Below, piece by piece: positions 17,744 to 26,488 of a stretch of DNA of 64,000 nucleotides. Source of the stretch: Roseiarcus sp963842835. Lineage in GTDB: Bacteria > Pseudomonadota > Alphaproteobacteria > Rhizobiales > Beijerinckiaceae. Under the pieces are notes generated by a model, which was given only the letters and a program-made list of their open reading frames with translations, was not told where the DNA came from and searched no databases. Every line of letters starts with the position of its first letter. The first letter of the stretch is position 1. The stretch spans positions 1,178,001 through 1,242,000 of the forward strand of contig CAWJIB010000009.1 of assembly GCA_963842835.1 (NCBI GenBank). Direction: 5' to 3'. The position numbers and the translations under genes are program-made.

Positions 17744-18301
17744 ATGAGGCTCAGGAACGCAATCGCGCCCTTGGCGGCGTTGGCTCTTATGGGTTGCGGC
17801 GGCGGGGAGGCGCCGCGAACCAGCGCGGTCGATCCGCGGGTTCTGCGTTCCGTCGCCAGCGTCCGTGTCGATCCGGCCGCCGCGGCGGCGACGCTCAACG
17901 CCTACCGCGCGAGCCGAGGCCTCGGCCCGGTGCGGCTCGATCCGGCGCTGACGGCGATGGCGCAGCGCCAGGCGGACGCGATGGTCGCCGCGAACGCGCT
18001 CTCCCACGATGTCGGCGGGAGCTTTTCCTCGCGCCTCGCCGGGGCCGGCGTCGATGCGACGGAGGCGGGCGAGAACGTCGGCGGCGGCTATTACTCGACC
18101 GAAGAGGCGCTGGCGGGTTGGCGCGGATCGCCCGAGCACGACGCCAATCTTCTGATCGCGCGCGCGACGCGCTTCGGCATCGCCGTCGCGAAAGACGCCC
18201 GCACGCAGTACCGGGTCTACTGGGCGATGGAAGTGGCGGCCGAACCCCAGCGGCCGGCGGGCGCGCCGGCGTCGCTGATGACATCTTCCGGCGGGCCGTG
18301 A
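17744..18301 (+). CDS. CAP/SCP-domain lipoprotein (YkwD-like)
   Basis: 185 residues. The N-terminus MRLRNAIAPLAALALMGCGG has a lipobox (LMGC), so a lipoprotein is likely. The CAP domain follows: LNAYRASRGLGPVRLDPALT, QRQADAMVAANALSHDVGG with the conserved His, GENVGGGY and LAGWRGSPEHDANLL with the second His. Bacterial CAP proteins are extracytoplasmic; their biochemical activity is largely unknown. Confidence 0.87.
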   Translation: MRLRNAIAPLAALALMGCGGGEAPRTSAVDPRVLRSVASVRVDPAAAAATLNAYRASRGLGPVRLDPALTAMAQRQADAMVAANALSHDVGGSFSSRLAGAGVDATEAGENVGGGYYSTEEALAGWRGSPEHDANLLIARATRFGIAVAKDARTQYRVYWAMEVAAEPQRPAGAPASLMTSSGGP

Positions 18302-18469
18302 GCGGCGCGTCGGCAATCGAAACGGGATCATGCGCCGCCTTGACCGCGCGCGCGTCTTGCCGTCACAATCGCCCGCCTTTCGCGATCTGACGCGTTTGTT
18401 GCGACGCGAACCGGCCGCTGAGCGGCTGGAATAGGCGCGCGGCTCGCGCGCGCTCACGGGGAGGAAACC

Positions 18470-18841
18470 ATGCTTCGTCGATCTCTTCTGGCCGTCGCCG
18501 CCCTGGCGGCTTCATCGCATTTCGCGCTGGCGGGCGACGTCGTCGGGGAATGGGCGCGCGACGACGGCAAGGCGAAAGTTCGTTTCGCCGCCTGCGGCGC
18601 AGCGGTGTGCGGGCGCGTCATCTGGCTGAGGGACCCGGCGGGTCCCGCCAAAGTCGGCCAGCAGGTGTTCTTCGATATGAAGCCGAGCGGCGAGAACGTC
18701 TGGGCGGGCATGGCGTTCAATCCCGACGACGGCCAGAATTACACGGGAAAGATGACGATGTCGGGCGACAGTCTCGTCACGGCGGGCTGCGTCTTCGGCG
18801 GATGGATCTGCAAGTCGGTGGCGTGGACGAAATCGAAATGA
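18470..18841 (+). CDS. DUF2147 family secreted protein
   Basis: 123 residues: signal peptide (MLRRSLLAVAALAASSHFAL), then the DUF2147 core with GEWARDDGKAKVRF, CGAAVCGRVIWLRDP and DGQNYTGKMTM, ending in CVFGGWICKSVAW. The family is a small periplasmic lipocalin-like beta barrel of unknown function. Four cysteines in the mature part could form disulfides. The GGGGAGGAAACC upstream is a strong ribosome site. Confidence 0.85.
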   Translation: MLRRSLLAVAALAASSHFALAGDVVGEWARDDGKAKVRFAACGAAVCGRVIWLRDPAGPAKVGQQVFFDMKPSGENVWAGMAFNPDDGQNYTGKMTMSGDSLVTAGCVFGGWICKSVAWTKSK

Positions 18842-18993
18842 GGCTCGCCGTCGCCCTCGGCCTTGCGGCCGCGGGGCTCGCCCTGACGGCGACGGACGCT
18901 TTCGCCTCCGACTGCGAACGCGCAGCCTCGGCCAGCGAGTTAAACGCGCCGGCGCTCGGGCCTCGATCCCGCGATCTTACTGCGCCGCCTTGA
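18838..18993 (+). CDS. Possible small exported peptide, 51 aa
   Basis: ATG 18838 overlaps the DUF2147 stop (ATGA). The product has a convincing signal sequence (MRLAVALGLAAAGLALTATD then AFA) followed by only ~27 polar residues, and its end overlaps the 3' end of the convergent kinase gene by 17 bp. It may be a real coupled small gene or the remnant of a longer secreted protein. No family recognised. Confidence 0.35.
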   Translation: MRLAVALGLAAAGLALTATDAFASDCERAASASELNAPALGPRSRDLTAPP

Positions 18994-21796
18994 CGCTGGG
19001 GAATGCGACCTCGACCAGCGTTCCCTGCTCCTTGCGGCTCTTGATGGAAAAGTCGGCGCGGTTCGCTTCGGCCAGCGCCTTCGTCAGGGGCAGGCCGAGG
19101 CCGGCGCCGCCGGCGCGACGGGCGCCGCCCACCTGGCGGAACGGCTCGAGCGCGGCGGTGATTTCGCTCTCGTTCATGCCGACGCCGGTGTCACGCACAC
19201 GGATGACGGGGTGGCCGGCTTCGTCGAGGGCCGTCGAGACAATGACCTGTCCGCCCGGCTCGTTGAACTTGACGGCGTTCGACATCAGGTTGAGCAGGAT
19301 CTGGCGCAGCGACCGTTCGTCCGCCATGACGTTGGGCAGTTTGTCGAACAGCGACAAGCGCATGATGATGCGTTCCTGCGCCGCCTGCGGCTGCATCAGC
19401 GAGACGCATTCGCGCACGATGCGGTTGGCGTCGACCGGCGCGAACTCGAGTTCCAACTTGCCCGCCTCGATCTTGGAGAGATCCAGGAGGTCGTTGGCGA
19501 GACTCATCACATGCTTGGCGGACGCATGAATGTCCTTGATGTAGTCCTTGTAGCGCTCGTTGCCGATCGGTCCGAAACGCTCCTCGATCATCACTTCGGC
19601 GAAGCCGAGAATGGCGTGCAGCGGCGTTCGGACTTCGTGGCTGATGCGCGCGAGAAAGTCGGTCTTGCGCGCGCTGGCCTTTTCGGCCTGGCCGAGCGCC
19701 GTCTCCAACGTCCGCTCGATCGCTTTCCAGCGCGTCACGTCCCGAACCAACGCGCAATACCGGGACGGCGATTGCGGCGTGGCGATGCGCGCCATCGTGA
19801 GGAGCAGCGAGATCGACTGGCCGCGCCGGTCGCGGCCGACGAGTTCCTCGCCCGCGCCGGCGCACGCGTTTGCCTCGTCGTGCTTGACCCGTTCGAAGCG
19901 GGAAGCCGCTTCGCTCTGGCTTTGCGGCGCGAACAACATGAGGAAGCTTTCGCCCGCCGCTTCGTTCTGTTCGTAGCCGAAGAGCGCTTCGGCCGGACGG
20001 CTCATCGAGACGATGCGGCCTGCGGCGTCGAGCGCGACCACGCCGTCCGCCGCCGCGTCCAGGACCGCCGTGAGATCGCGCGCGGTCGCCTCGTGGGCGC
20101 GCGCCTCGCGCTCGAGAGCGCGCAGCTCGGCCTGATATTCGGCGTCGCGCGAGCGGCGCAGCGCGATCAGCATCGCCGGAGCGCCGTCCCATTGAACGGA
20201 TTGCGCCTGCCCGTCCACCGCGATCAGTTCGCCGCCGGCCGTGACGAGCGGCATCGCGCCGCCTTCGCTGGCCTCCGCGAGCATTTGGGCGTCGCGGCCC
20301 CTGAACATGTGCGCTAGCCCGTCGGCCGCGCGCAAGTCCGCGAGGTCGCGATAACCCATGAGATCCAGCATTGTCCGATTGAGATAGAGCGGCTCGCCGC
20401 CGCGCAGAACCATCGCGCCGATCGGCAGATGATCGAGCAGCGCGCAGGCGTTGCGGCGCGCGCTTTCGGAGGCCTGCTCGATGGGCGCCTCGCGCGCGCT
20501 CTCCGGCGGGGCCGGGGAAGGCGGCTCGGCGACGTCGATCAAATCGCGCGCGGCGGGCGGAGCAAGAAGGGGCGCCGCGCTCGTCTCGAGGGCGGCGCCG
20601 GCGGGCTTCTCTTCGCGCTGGGAAGGCAGTTTCGCGCCGAGCGCCCGCGCGATCTCGCGAAAGGCGTCGCGTTCGTTCGTCGTCAGCTCCACGCTTTCGC
20701 GCTCGTCGCCGGATCGCCGCGATTCCTCGGGCAGCAGCGAAAGCGCGCTTAACGCGCCGGGGCGGATCGGCACGACGTTCGGAGCGCCCGCCTGCCCAGG
20801 GCCGGGTTGCCGCAAAACGACGATTTCGGCCGTGCGGTCGCCGGGCTGCGGCGGCCAAGCAAGCTTGCCCGGTCCGGCGGTCTCCTCGCCGCGCAATTCG
20901 ACGGTCGCCTCTGGCATCGGCGGCGCGGCCGGCCCCTCGACGGCGCCGGCAAGCGCGCCGGCGGCGGGCGGCGAAATCTCGCCCGGCGTCCGCTCGGCGC
21001 CCTGGTAGGGGATGGTTTCGCTGGTGAAGAGGCCAAACCCCCGGAATCCGGCGAAACGCCGCTCCTTGTCGAAGATCGGCGTCCCGGAAATCAACGCGAT
21101 CCGCGCGCTCGCGCGATCGGGTTCGGGCCAGTCGAGCCGCAGCGCGGAAAAGGTTCGGCGCCCCGCGATCGCCTGCGCCAGATCGCCCGCGGGGTCGAGG
21201 CCGACGCGAGCGCGCAGCGCGGCCAGCAATTCGCCGGCCTTGGGCGCGTGGGAGCCGACGGCTTCCTCGAGCGCGCGATCGGTCTGGCCGAAACGGTTCT
21301 CCGCGTCCAGGCTCCACAGAAAGCGTCGGGCCGGTGCGATCTCGACGCGCGGCGCTTCGCCTGCGGCCGGTTCGGCGACCGCCAAGGCCGGGGGCTCGGC
21401 TTCGCTCGGAGTCGGCGGCGTCGCCATGACGAGGAAATCCCGACCTTGCGACGAGGCGATCCGGGCGCACATGAGCCCGACCGGCAGGGGCAATCGGCCC
21501 GCGTAAAATCGCAGCGATTCCATGCGCGGGGGAATCCCCTGGGGGAGCGCCTCGGCGAGATGGCGCAATCGCCGGGCGCCGGGGCTTTGCGCGGCCAGGG
21601 CGACCGCGTCGAGCGCGGCGAGCGTTTCGACGCCGAACAGCGCCAGCGCCGTGGGCGTGGCGAATTGGACGCGCGCCGGACGGCCCGCCGCGACGATGAG
21701 CGGCGCGCCGCGCTCGAGCCGCTCGGCGAACGGCGATCCGGCGACGAGGCCGGCCGTATTCTGGGAACTCATGATCTCTCGGTCGGCGGCGTCCAT
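18977..21796 (-). CDS. PAS-domain sensor histidine kinase of the PdhS/PleC type
   Basis: 939 residues, no membrane segment. Long N-terminal sensory region, a PAS domain around residues 440-560 (LPIGAMVLRGGEPLYLNRTM), a second PAS around 565-690 (GVVALDAAGRIVSMSRPAEA), then HisKA with ISHEVRTPLHAILGFAEVMI (phospho-acceptor His720) and a HATPase with LLNLMSNAVKFNEPGG, VRDTGVGMNESEI and GGAGLGLPLTKAL. The H-box helix and cytoplasmic PAS layout match PdhS/PleC/DivJ kinases that phosphorylate DivK and set CtrA activity at the cell poles. A CtrA-like box lies 82 bp upstream. Confidence 0.85.
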   Translation of the reverse strand: MDAADREIMSSQNTAGLVAGSPFAERLERGAPLIVAAGRPARVQFATPTALALFGVETLAALDAVALAAQSPGARRLRHLAEALPQGIPPRMESLRFYAGRLPLPVGLMCARIASSQGRDFLVMATPPTPSEAEPPALAVAEPAAGEAPRVEIAPARRFLWSLDAENRFGQTDRALEEAVGSHAPKAGELLAALRARVGLDPAGDLAQAIAGRRTFSALRLDWPEPDRASARIALISGTPIFDKERRFAGFRGFGLFTSETIPYQGAERTPGEISPPAAGALAGAVEGPAAPPMPEATVELRGEETAGPGKLAWPPQPGDRTAEIVVLRQPGPGQAGAPNVVPIRPGALSALSLLPEESRRSGDERESVELTTNERDAFREIARALGAKLPSQREEKPAGAALETSAAPLLAPPAARDLIDVAEPPSPAPPESAREAPIEQASESARRNACALLDHLPIGAMVLRGGEPLYLNRTMLDLMGYRDLADLRAADGLAHMFRGRDAQMLAEASEGGAMPLVTAGGELIAVDGQAQSVQWDGAPAMLIALRRSRDAEYQAELRALEREARAHEATARDLTAVLDAAADGVVALDAAGRIVSMSRPAEALFGYEQNEAAGESFLMLFAPQSQSEAASRFERVKHDEANACAGAGEELVGRDRRGQSISLLLTMARIATPQSPSRYCALVRDVTRWKAIERTLETALGQAEKASARKTDFLARISHEVRTPLHAILGFAEVMIEERFGPIGNERYKDYIKDIHASAKHVMSLANDLLDLSKIEAGKLELEFAPVDANRIVRECVSLMQPQAAQERIIMRLSLFDKLPNVMADERSLRQILLNLMSNAVKFNEPGGQVIVSTALDEAGHPVIRVRDTGVGMNESEITAALEPFRQVGGARRAGGAGLGLPLTKALAEANRADFSIKSRKEQGTLVEVAFPSVKAAQ

Positions 21797-21877
21797 GGGC
21801 GGCGATGCGATCTCGTTCGACGAAAATGGGCCTGTCGAAGGGCCGGAGCGACGGGAGCGGCGATTCCGCCTCGATCC

Positions 21878-21892
21878 TTACCAAAAGCTTAA
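21878..21892 (-). promoter_or_regulatory. CtrA-like box upstream of the PdhS-type kinase
   Basis: TTAC-N7-TTAA, one base from the CtrA consensus TTAA-N7-TTAA, 82 bp upstream of the kinase start. Weak on its own, but supported by similar boxes before rcdA and sciP. Confidence 0.4.
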
Positions 21893-21975
21893 CGCTTTCG
21901 CTCGCATTTCGTCCATGCCGCGAGCGCCCTCGCTTTACGTCAGGGTTAAGATTCGCGCTGCGATGCAAAATCATG

Positions 21976-22004
21976 TTGCAGTGCAGCAAAACTTCGGGTA
22001 TACA
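21976..22004 (+). promoter_or_regulatory. Phasin promoter with an overlapping PhaR-type operator
   Basis: TGCAGTGCAGCA at 21977-21988 fits the alphaproteobacterial PhaR consensus TGCRNYGCASMA (recalled). It overlaps a candidate -35 TTGCAG (21976-21981) spaced 17 bp from a -10 TATACA (21999-22004). A second, one-mismatch copy, TGCGATGCAAAA, lies at 21959-21970. PhaR represses phasin genes until polyhydroxybutyrate is present, so the arrangement suits the gene that follows. Confidence 0.55.
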
Positions 22005-22054
22005 CATAATGCAAAATGGAGCGCCGGTTCCAGGTTCAGAAGGTGAGGATCGTC

Positions 22055-22420
22055 ATGGCCAATGCCCCGTTTGAAATCCCTAACGAATTGCGTGATTTTG
22101 CCGACCGGAGCGTCGAACAGGCGCGCAAGGCGTTCGAAGGCTTCGTTTCGGTCGCTCAGAAGGCGGCTGGAACGGTCGACGCCGCCGCCGAGACCACACA
22201 AAGCAACGTCAAATCCGTCGGCGCCCAGGTTTTCGGCTTCGCCGAGCAGAACGTGAACGCCGCGTTCGATCTCGCGCACAAGCTGGTGCAGGCGAAAGAT
22301 CCCCAGGAAGCTTTGACGCTTCAAAGCGAATTTCTCAAGACGCAGCTGAGCTCTCTTCAGGCTCAAGCGAAGGAAATCGGCGCGTTGCTCCAGAAGAGCG
22401 CGACGCCCGGCGCGAAGTGA
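22055..22420 (+). CDS. Phasin (polyhydroxyalkanoate granule protein)
   Basis: 121 residues from ATG 22055. Entirely helical and amphipathic; the phasin_2 signature is seen in IPNELRDFADRSVEQARKAF near the start and LQSEFLKTQLSSLQAQAKEI near the end. Phasins coat polyhydroxybutyrate granules in the cytoplasm. It is followed 57 bp later by a second phasin gene, and a PhaR-like operator precedes it. Confidence 0.9.
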   Translation: MANAPFEIPNELRDFADRSVEQARKAFEGFVSVAQKAAGTVDAAAETTQSNVKSVGAQVFGFAEQNVNAAFDLAHKLVQAKDPQEALTLQSEFLKTQLSSLQAQAKEIGALLQKSATPGAK

Positions 22421-22477
22421 GCGCCCCATAAACCCTCAAAATCCGCAAGACCGACCTTGACTGAAGGAAATCCGATC

Positions 22478-23023
22478 ATGGCCACAGCCCCCAAGAAGAC
22501 CGCCGCCGCCGCTGCCGCCCCGACCGCTTTCGACGCCCCGGCGCCGGCCGCGGCGGAAGCGCCGGTTCCAGCCCTATCCGCAGCCCTGACCGAGGCCGCC
22601 AAGGCCTTCGAAGCGCCCGCCGCTTCCCTGACCGAGCTGCAAAGCAACCTGCGCTCCGTCGTCGAAAAGGGCCTTTCCGAGACGCGCGCGGCGTATTCCA
22701 AAGCGAAGACCGCGGCGGACGAAGCGTCCAACGCCCTTGAGACCAGCTACGCCGCGGCGAAAGCGGGCGTGACCGCGATCAACGCCAAGACGCTCGAAGC
22801 CCTGCGCGCAAACGTCGACGCCAACCTCGATTTCGTCAAATCCGTTTTCGCGGTCAAGAATGTCGCGGATTACGTGGCGTTGCAGAGCGAATTTACGCGC
22901 AAGCAGATCGATGCGATGACTGGCCAGGCCAAGGAAATCGGGACGCTCGCGCAGAAATGCGCGACTGAAACGGCCGAGCCGATCAAGGAACAGGTCGCCA
23001 AGACCTTCAAGATCGCGGTCTAA
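22478..23023 (+). CDS. Second phasin, with an Ala/Pro-rich N-terminal extension
   Basis: 181 residues from ATG 22478, preceded by GAAGGAAA at the right distance; an upstream in-frame start at 22457 is less likely. The first ~50 residues are Ala/Pro/Lys-rich and low in complexity. The rest is phasin_2: SLTELQSNLRSVVEKGLSET and LQSEFTRKQIDAMTGQAKEI parallel the preceding protein. The two genes look like a tandem duplication with diverged N-termini. A strong terminator follows. Confidence 0.9.
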   Translation: MATAPKKTAAAAAAPTAFDAPAPAAAEAPVPALSAALTEAAKAFEAPAASLTELQSNLRSVVEKGLSETRAAYSKAKTAADEASNALETSYAAAKAGVTAINAKTLEALRANVDANLDFVKSVFAVKNVADYVALQSEFTRKQIDAMTGQAKEIGTLAQKCATETAEPIKEQVAKTFKIAV

Positions 23024-23071
23024 CAATTTGCTTCGCGAAGCGGCGCGCCTCCTCCCTCGCGCCGCTCCGCA

Positions 23072-23102
23072 GCGCCGCCCCGTCTCGGGGCGGCGCTCTT
23101 TT
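23072..23102 (+). terminator. Rho-independent terminator after the phasin genes
   Basis: Perfect 10-bp GC stem (23072-23081 with 23087-23096), five-base loop GTCTC, then TCTTTT. It ends the two-gene phasin transcript 48 bp after its last stop codon. Confidence 0.9.
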
Positions 23103-23147
23103 GCGTGGGGCGCCGCCGCGTCGAACGATTCGCGGCTTGCGCCAGTC

Positions 23148-23187
23148 GATAGCTTGGGCCGATAGCTTGGGCCTGATAGCTTGGGCC
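23148..23187. repeat. Triplicated 13-bp tandem repeat upstream of tRNA-His
   Basis: GATAGCTTGGGCC occurs at 23148-23160, 23161-23173 and 23175-23187, the last after a one-base spacer. It sits ~50 bp upstream of the tRNA gene. No function is known; replication slippage is the likely origin. Confidence 0.75.
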
Positions 23188-23235
23188 TTGCAACCGCGGG
23201 GCTTTGAATTTAGTTTGCCGGCCGTCGCCGTCCGG

Positions 23236-23312
23236 GCCGCCATAGCTCAGTTGGTTAGAGCGCTAGATTGTGGATTTAGAGGTCCCCCGTTCGAGCCGGG
23301 GTGGCGGTACCA
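23236..23312 (+). tRNA. tRNA-His (anticodon GTG)
   Basis: A full cloverleaf: acceptor 23236-23242 with 23302-23308 (first pair G-U), D arm 23245-23261, anticodon arm 23263-23279 with loop TTGTGGA (GTG at 23270-23272), variable loop AGGTC, T arm 23285-23301 with TTCGAGC, and encoded CCA at 23310-23312. The discriminator is A73, not C73. This fits the alphaproteobacterial tRNA-His class that dispenses with the G-1:C73 identity pair. Confidence 0.95.
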
Positions 23313-23547
23313 TCGCGACGCGGAGCGGCTTCGGCCTCGGCTCCTCCGAGCGAATCGCCGAATTCGCGGCGCGGGGCGCGCATGCGCCCAATTGTCCCGA
23401 TCCCTCGCAGACGGCGCCGCGACGCAAGGATAATTTTCTTGCCAGCCACCGGTTTGCGCTCCATCAAGACCCCCAGGGGGCCCGCGCGCGAAAAGACGCG
23501 AGTCGCAATTCGCGCGCTGAGGCGCCGCGGCAAGCCGGGGGGAACTC

Positions 23548-24828
23548 ATGCAAGGACGCAAGCCGTGGTACTCTGTTCTCTATGTTCAGGTGCTGATCGG
23601 CATCGTCCTGGGAGGGTTGCTCGGCGCCTATGAGCCGTGGCTGGCCAAAAGCGACTGGATCAAGGCGTTGGGCGATGGTTTCGTCTCCCTGATCAAGATG
23701 GTCATCGCGCCCATCATCTTCTGCACGATCGTATCCGGCATCGCCCATATCAAGGACGCGGCGAGCGTCGGGCGCATCGGCGTCAAGGCGCTCGTCTATT
23801 TTGAAATCGTCTCGACCTTCGCCCTCGCGATCGGCCTCGTCATCGGCAATGTCGTCAGGCCCGGCGCCGGCTCCGCCAGCCAGACCGACGCCGCCGCCGT
23901 CGCCGGATTCGCCAAACAGGCGAGCGAAATGAAGCCGGTCGATTTCGTGTTGCACATCATTCCCGACAGCGTCGTCGGCGCCTTCGCGCGCGGCGACGTG
24001 CTGCAGGTCCTGCTGTTCGCGATTCTGTTCGGCTTCGCCTTGATGTTCATGGGCGAGCGCGGCGCCGGGCTGCGCAGCCTGATCGACGACGTCGCCAGGG
24101 CGATGTTCGGCGTCATCAACATCGTCATGCGCGCCGCGCCGCTCGGCGCCTTCGGCGCGATGGCTTACACGATCGCCGTCAACGGCCCCAAATTCTTCGG
24201 CAGCTTGTTCTTCCTCATTGCGACGTTCTATGCGACGTCGATCATCTTCATCGTCTTCGTGCTCGGCGCCATCGCCTGGTTCACCGGTTTCAGCGTTTTC
24301 CGCTATCTCGCCTTCATCAAGGCCGAGTTGCTGGTCGTGCTCGGCACCTCGTCGTCGGAAAGCGCGCTGCCGCAATTGATGGAGAAGCTGGAGCGGCTCG
24401 GCTGCTCGAAGCAGGTCGTGGGGCTGGTCGTGCCCACCGGCTATTCCTTCAATCTCGACGGAACCAACATCTATATGACGCTGGCGACCTTGTTCATCGC
24501 GCAAGCGCTCGGCGTTAATCTGACGCTCGGCGAACAGATGACGATCCTCATTGTCGCCATGCTGACCTCGAAGGGCGCTTCGGGCGTCACGGGCGCCGGC
24601 TTCATCACGCTGGCCGCCACGCTGGCCGTGGTCAATCCCGCGCTCGTGCCGGGCATGGCGATGGTGCTGGGGATCGACAAGTTCATGTCGGAATGCCGAG
24701 CGCTGACCAACATCTGCGGCAACGGCCTCGCCGCGATCGTGATCGCCGCCTCGGAGGGGGAGCTGGATCGCGCCAAGCTCAACCAGGCGCTGTCGGACGG
24801 ACCGGCGGTCGAGCTGGCGGTGGTGTAG
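23548..24828 (+). CDS. dctA: C4-dicarboxylate:cation symporter
   Basis: 426 residues from ATG 23548 behind GGGGGGAA. Eight membrane helices plus re-entrant loops of the DAACS family: TSSSESALPQLMEKLERLG is the serine-rich loop HP1, PTGYSFNLDGTNIYM the NMDGT-type sodium/substrate motif, and SKGASGVTGAGFITLAATL the HP2 loop. It imports succinate, malate and fumarate across the inner membrane. No dctBD regulators are adjacent. Confidence 0.93.
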   Translation: MQGRKPWYSVLYVQVLIGIVLGGLLGAYEPWLAKSDWIKALGDGFVSLIKMVIAPIIFCTIVSGIAHIKDAASVGRIGVKALVYFEIVSTFALAIGLVIGNVVRPGAGSASQTDAAAVAGFAKQASEMKPVDFVLHIIPDSVVGAFARGDVLQVLLFAILFGFALMFMGERGAGLRSLIDDVARAMFGVINIVMRAAPLGAFGAMAYTIAVNGPKFFGSLFFLIATFYATSIIFIVFVLGAIAWFTGFSVFRYLAFIKAELLVVLGTSSSESALPQLMEKLERLGCSKQVVGLVVPTGYSFNLDGTNIYMTLATLFIAQALGVNLTLGEQMTILIVAMLTSKGASGVTGAGFITLAATLAVVNPALVPGMAMVLGIDKFMSECRALTNICGNGLAAIVIAASEGELDRAKLNQALSDGPAVELAVV

Positions 24829-24858
24829 GAGCGAGCGATCGGACGAGGCGTGCTTCGC

Positions 24859-25569
24859 CTAAACGGTCTTGCCCTCGTATTGGCACAAGTCGGCGATCGC
24901 GCACGTCGCGCAGGCCGGGTTGCGCGCCTTGCAGACGTAACGGCCGTGTAGGATCAGCCAGTGGTGCGCGTGGGTGAGGAAGCGCTGGGGGATGACCTTC
25001 ATCAGCCCGTCCTCGACTTCGCGCGGCGTCTTGCCGCGCGCCAGCGGGATGCGGTTGGAAACGCGAAAGACATGCGTGTCGACGGCGATCGTCGGTTCGC
25101 CGAAGGCGACGTTGAGGACGACATTGGCCGTCTTGCGCCCGACGCCCGGCAACGCCTCGAGCGCGTCGCGATCGCGAGGGACTTCTCCGCCGTGATCGCG
25201 CAGGAGCGCCTGCGACAGCGCGATGATGTTCTTCGCCTTGTTCCTGTAAAGGCCGATCGTCTTGATCCGCTCGGCGAGCCCGGCCTCGCCGAGAGCCGCC
25301 ATCTTGGCCGGCGTATCGGCGAGGGCGAAGAGCGCGCGCGTCGCCTTGTTGACGCCGGCGTCGGTCGCCTGGGCGGACAGGACGACGGCGACGAGCAGGG
25401 TGAAGGCGTCGCGGTATTCGAGTTCGGTCTTGGGCTCGGGGCAGGCGGCGGCGAGGCGCTCGAAAATCGCCGCTGCGCGCTCGCGCATCGCTGCGACGGG
25501 CTTGGCGCCGGCGGAGTTGCCCGCCCGCCGGTCTGACGAAACGGAGACTGCCGATTTGCCTTGCGCCAT
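24859..25569 (-). CDS. nth: Endonuclease III, DNA N-glycosylase/AP lyase
   Basis: 236 residues. The helix-hairpin-helix is LEALPGVGRKTANVVLN, with the catalytic Lys in GVGRKTAN and the Asp in AVDTHVFRVSNR. The C-terminal 4Fe-4S loop has the canonical spacing C-x6-C-x2-C-x5-C (CKARNPACATCAIADLC). It removes oxidised pyrimidines in base excision repair. About 20 N-terminal residues exceed the E. coli length and look unstructured. It converges on dctA. Confidence 0.95.
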   Translation of the reverse strand: MAQGKSAVSVSSDRRAGNSAGAKPVAAMRERAAAIFERLAAACPEPKTELEYRDAFTLLVAVVLSAQATDAGVNKATRALFALADTPAKMAALGEAGLAERIKTIGLYRNKAKNIIALSQALLRDHGGEVPRDRDALEALPGVGRKTANVVLNVAFGEPTIAVDTHVFRVSNRIPLARGKTPREVEDGLMKVIPQRFLTHAHHWLILHGRYVCKARNPACATCAIADLCQYEGKTV

Positions 25570-25631
25570 GTCGGCCTTATAGTCGGGCGTCGCGGAGCCG
25601 CCAAGGCCGGTCGCCGCGCGCGAGGCCGGGC

Positions 25632-26135
25632 ATGATTGATGCGCCCTTGACGAACGAAGCGCCGATTCTCGCGGTGCGGCTGACGCCGCACCGCTCGCTC
25701 GATCCCGCCGCCGTTCGCGTCCTGATGGCGGCGACTTTCGCCGTGAGCGCGGTCGTCAGCCTGCCGTTCTACCTCATCGGCGCGTGGCCGATCGTCGGCT
25801 TCTTCGGGCTCGACGTCGCCTTGCTCTATTTGGCCTTCCGCGCCAATTTTCACGCGGCGCGCGCCTACGAGGATTTCCATCTCACTTATTTCGAATTGCT
25901 GTTCGCGCGGGTGAGCGCGCGCGGCGCGAGGCGGGAATGGCGGTTCAATCCGGCCTGGGTGCGCATCGAGCGCATCGATCATCAGGAATTCGGGCCGCAA
26001 AGGCTGTCGCTGCTCAGCCGCGGCCGGCGCTGGGAAGTCGCCAAATTCCTCGGCCCGGACCAAAAGGCGGAATTCGCGACGACGCTTGCTCAAGGTCTCG
26101 CGGAAGCGCGGCGCGGCCCGCGGTTTTCGCACTGA
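25632..26135 (+). CDS. DUF2244 membrane protein
   Basis: 167 residues, divergent from nth. Two adjacent membrane helices occupy residues ~32-72 (VLMAATFAVSAVVSLPFYL and WPIVGFFGLDVALLYLAF), followed by a cytoplasmic beta domain ending VAKFLGPDQKAEFATTLAQG. This is the DUF2244 pattern, an uncharacterised inner-membrane family often next to nth in Alphaproteobacteria. Function unknown. Confidence 0.85.
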   Translation: MIDAPLTNEAPILAVRLTPHRSLDPAAVRVLMAATFAVSAVVSLPFYLIGAWPIVGFFGLDVALLYLAFRANFHAARAYEDFHLTYFELLFARVSARGARREWRFNPAWVRIERIDHQEFGPQRLSLLSRGRRWEVAKFLGPDQKAEFATTLAQGLAEARRGPRFSH

Positions 26136-26488
26136 AGCGGCTTGGGCGCATCGCTCGCTCGCAAGCCGCCGCGTTGGATGAACCCTGACGCTTGGCGCCC
26201 GCCAAAGGGCCGCGTTCGACCCATCTGAGACGTTCGCTGGCGACGTCGGCCCATGGCAGGACTGGCCGAGAGCGGATAGGCGGGTATCGGTCTATGAGAA
26301 GGCCAGGCAGACGTTCAATGAGCGAGTTGAACGTAACGATCACGCAAAATGCGCCTCCAGCTTCCGCAACACCGTGATGATTGAAATTCACGACAGATTG
26401 GCGGCTCCAGCGGATTCGCTCGACCAGTGGCAACGTTCGAACATCCTTATCCCGCCTCGGCAAAATCCAGCAGCGCCGCGTGCGCATC
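26136..26488. other. 353-bp intergenic stretch, no gene recognised
   Basis: Only a short dyad directly after the DUF2244 stop (26137-26144 with 26162-26169, no T-tract) was found. Base composition shifts towards AT at its right end, marking the edge of the next gene's island. Confidence 0.4.

Noticed and set aside
19191..22007. A 938-codon minus-strand frame overlapping the PdhS-type kinase in another phase
   Set aside because: The kinase frame has PAS, H-box and ATPase motifs; the alternative is Arg-rich noise.
23148..23187. Possible CRISPR or iteron array
   Set aside because: Units are adjacent, only three, and no replication or cas gene is near.
26014..26487. A 157-codon minus-strand frame near the DUF2244 gene
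   Set aside because: Its C-terminal part is antisense to DUF2244 and the rest has no recognisable feature.
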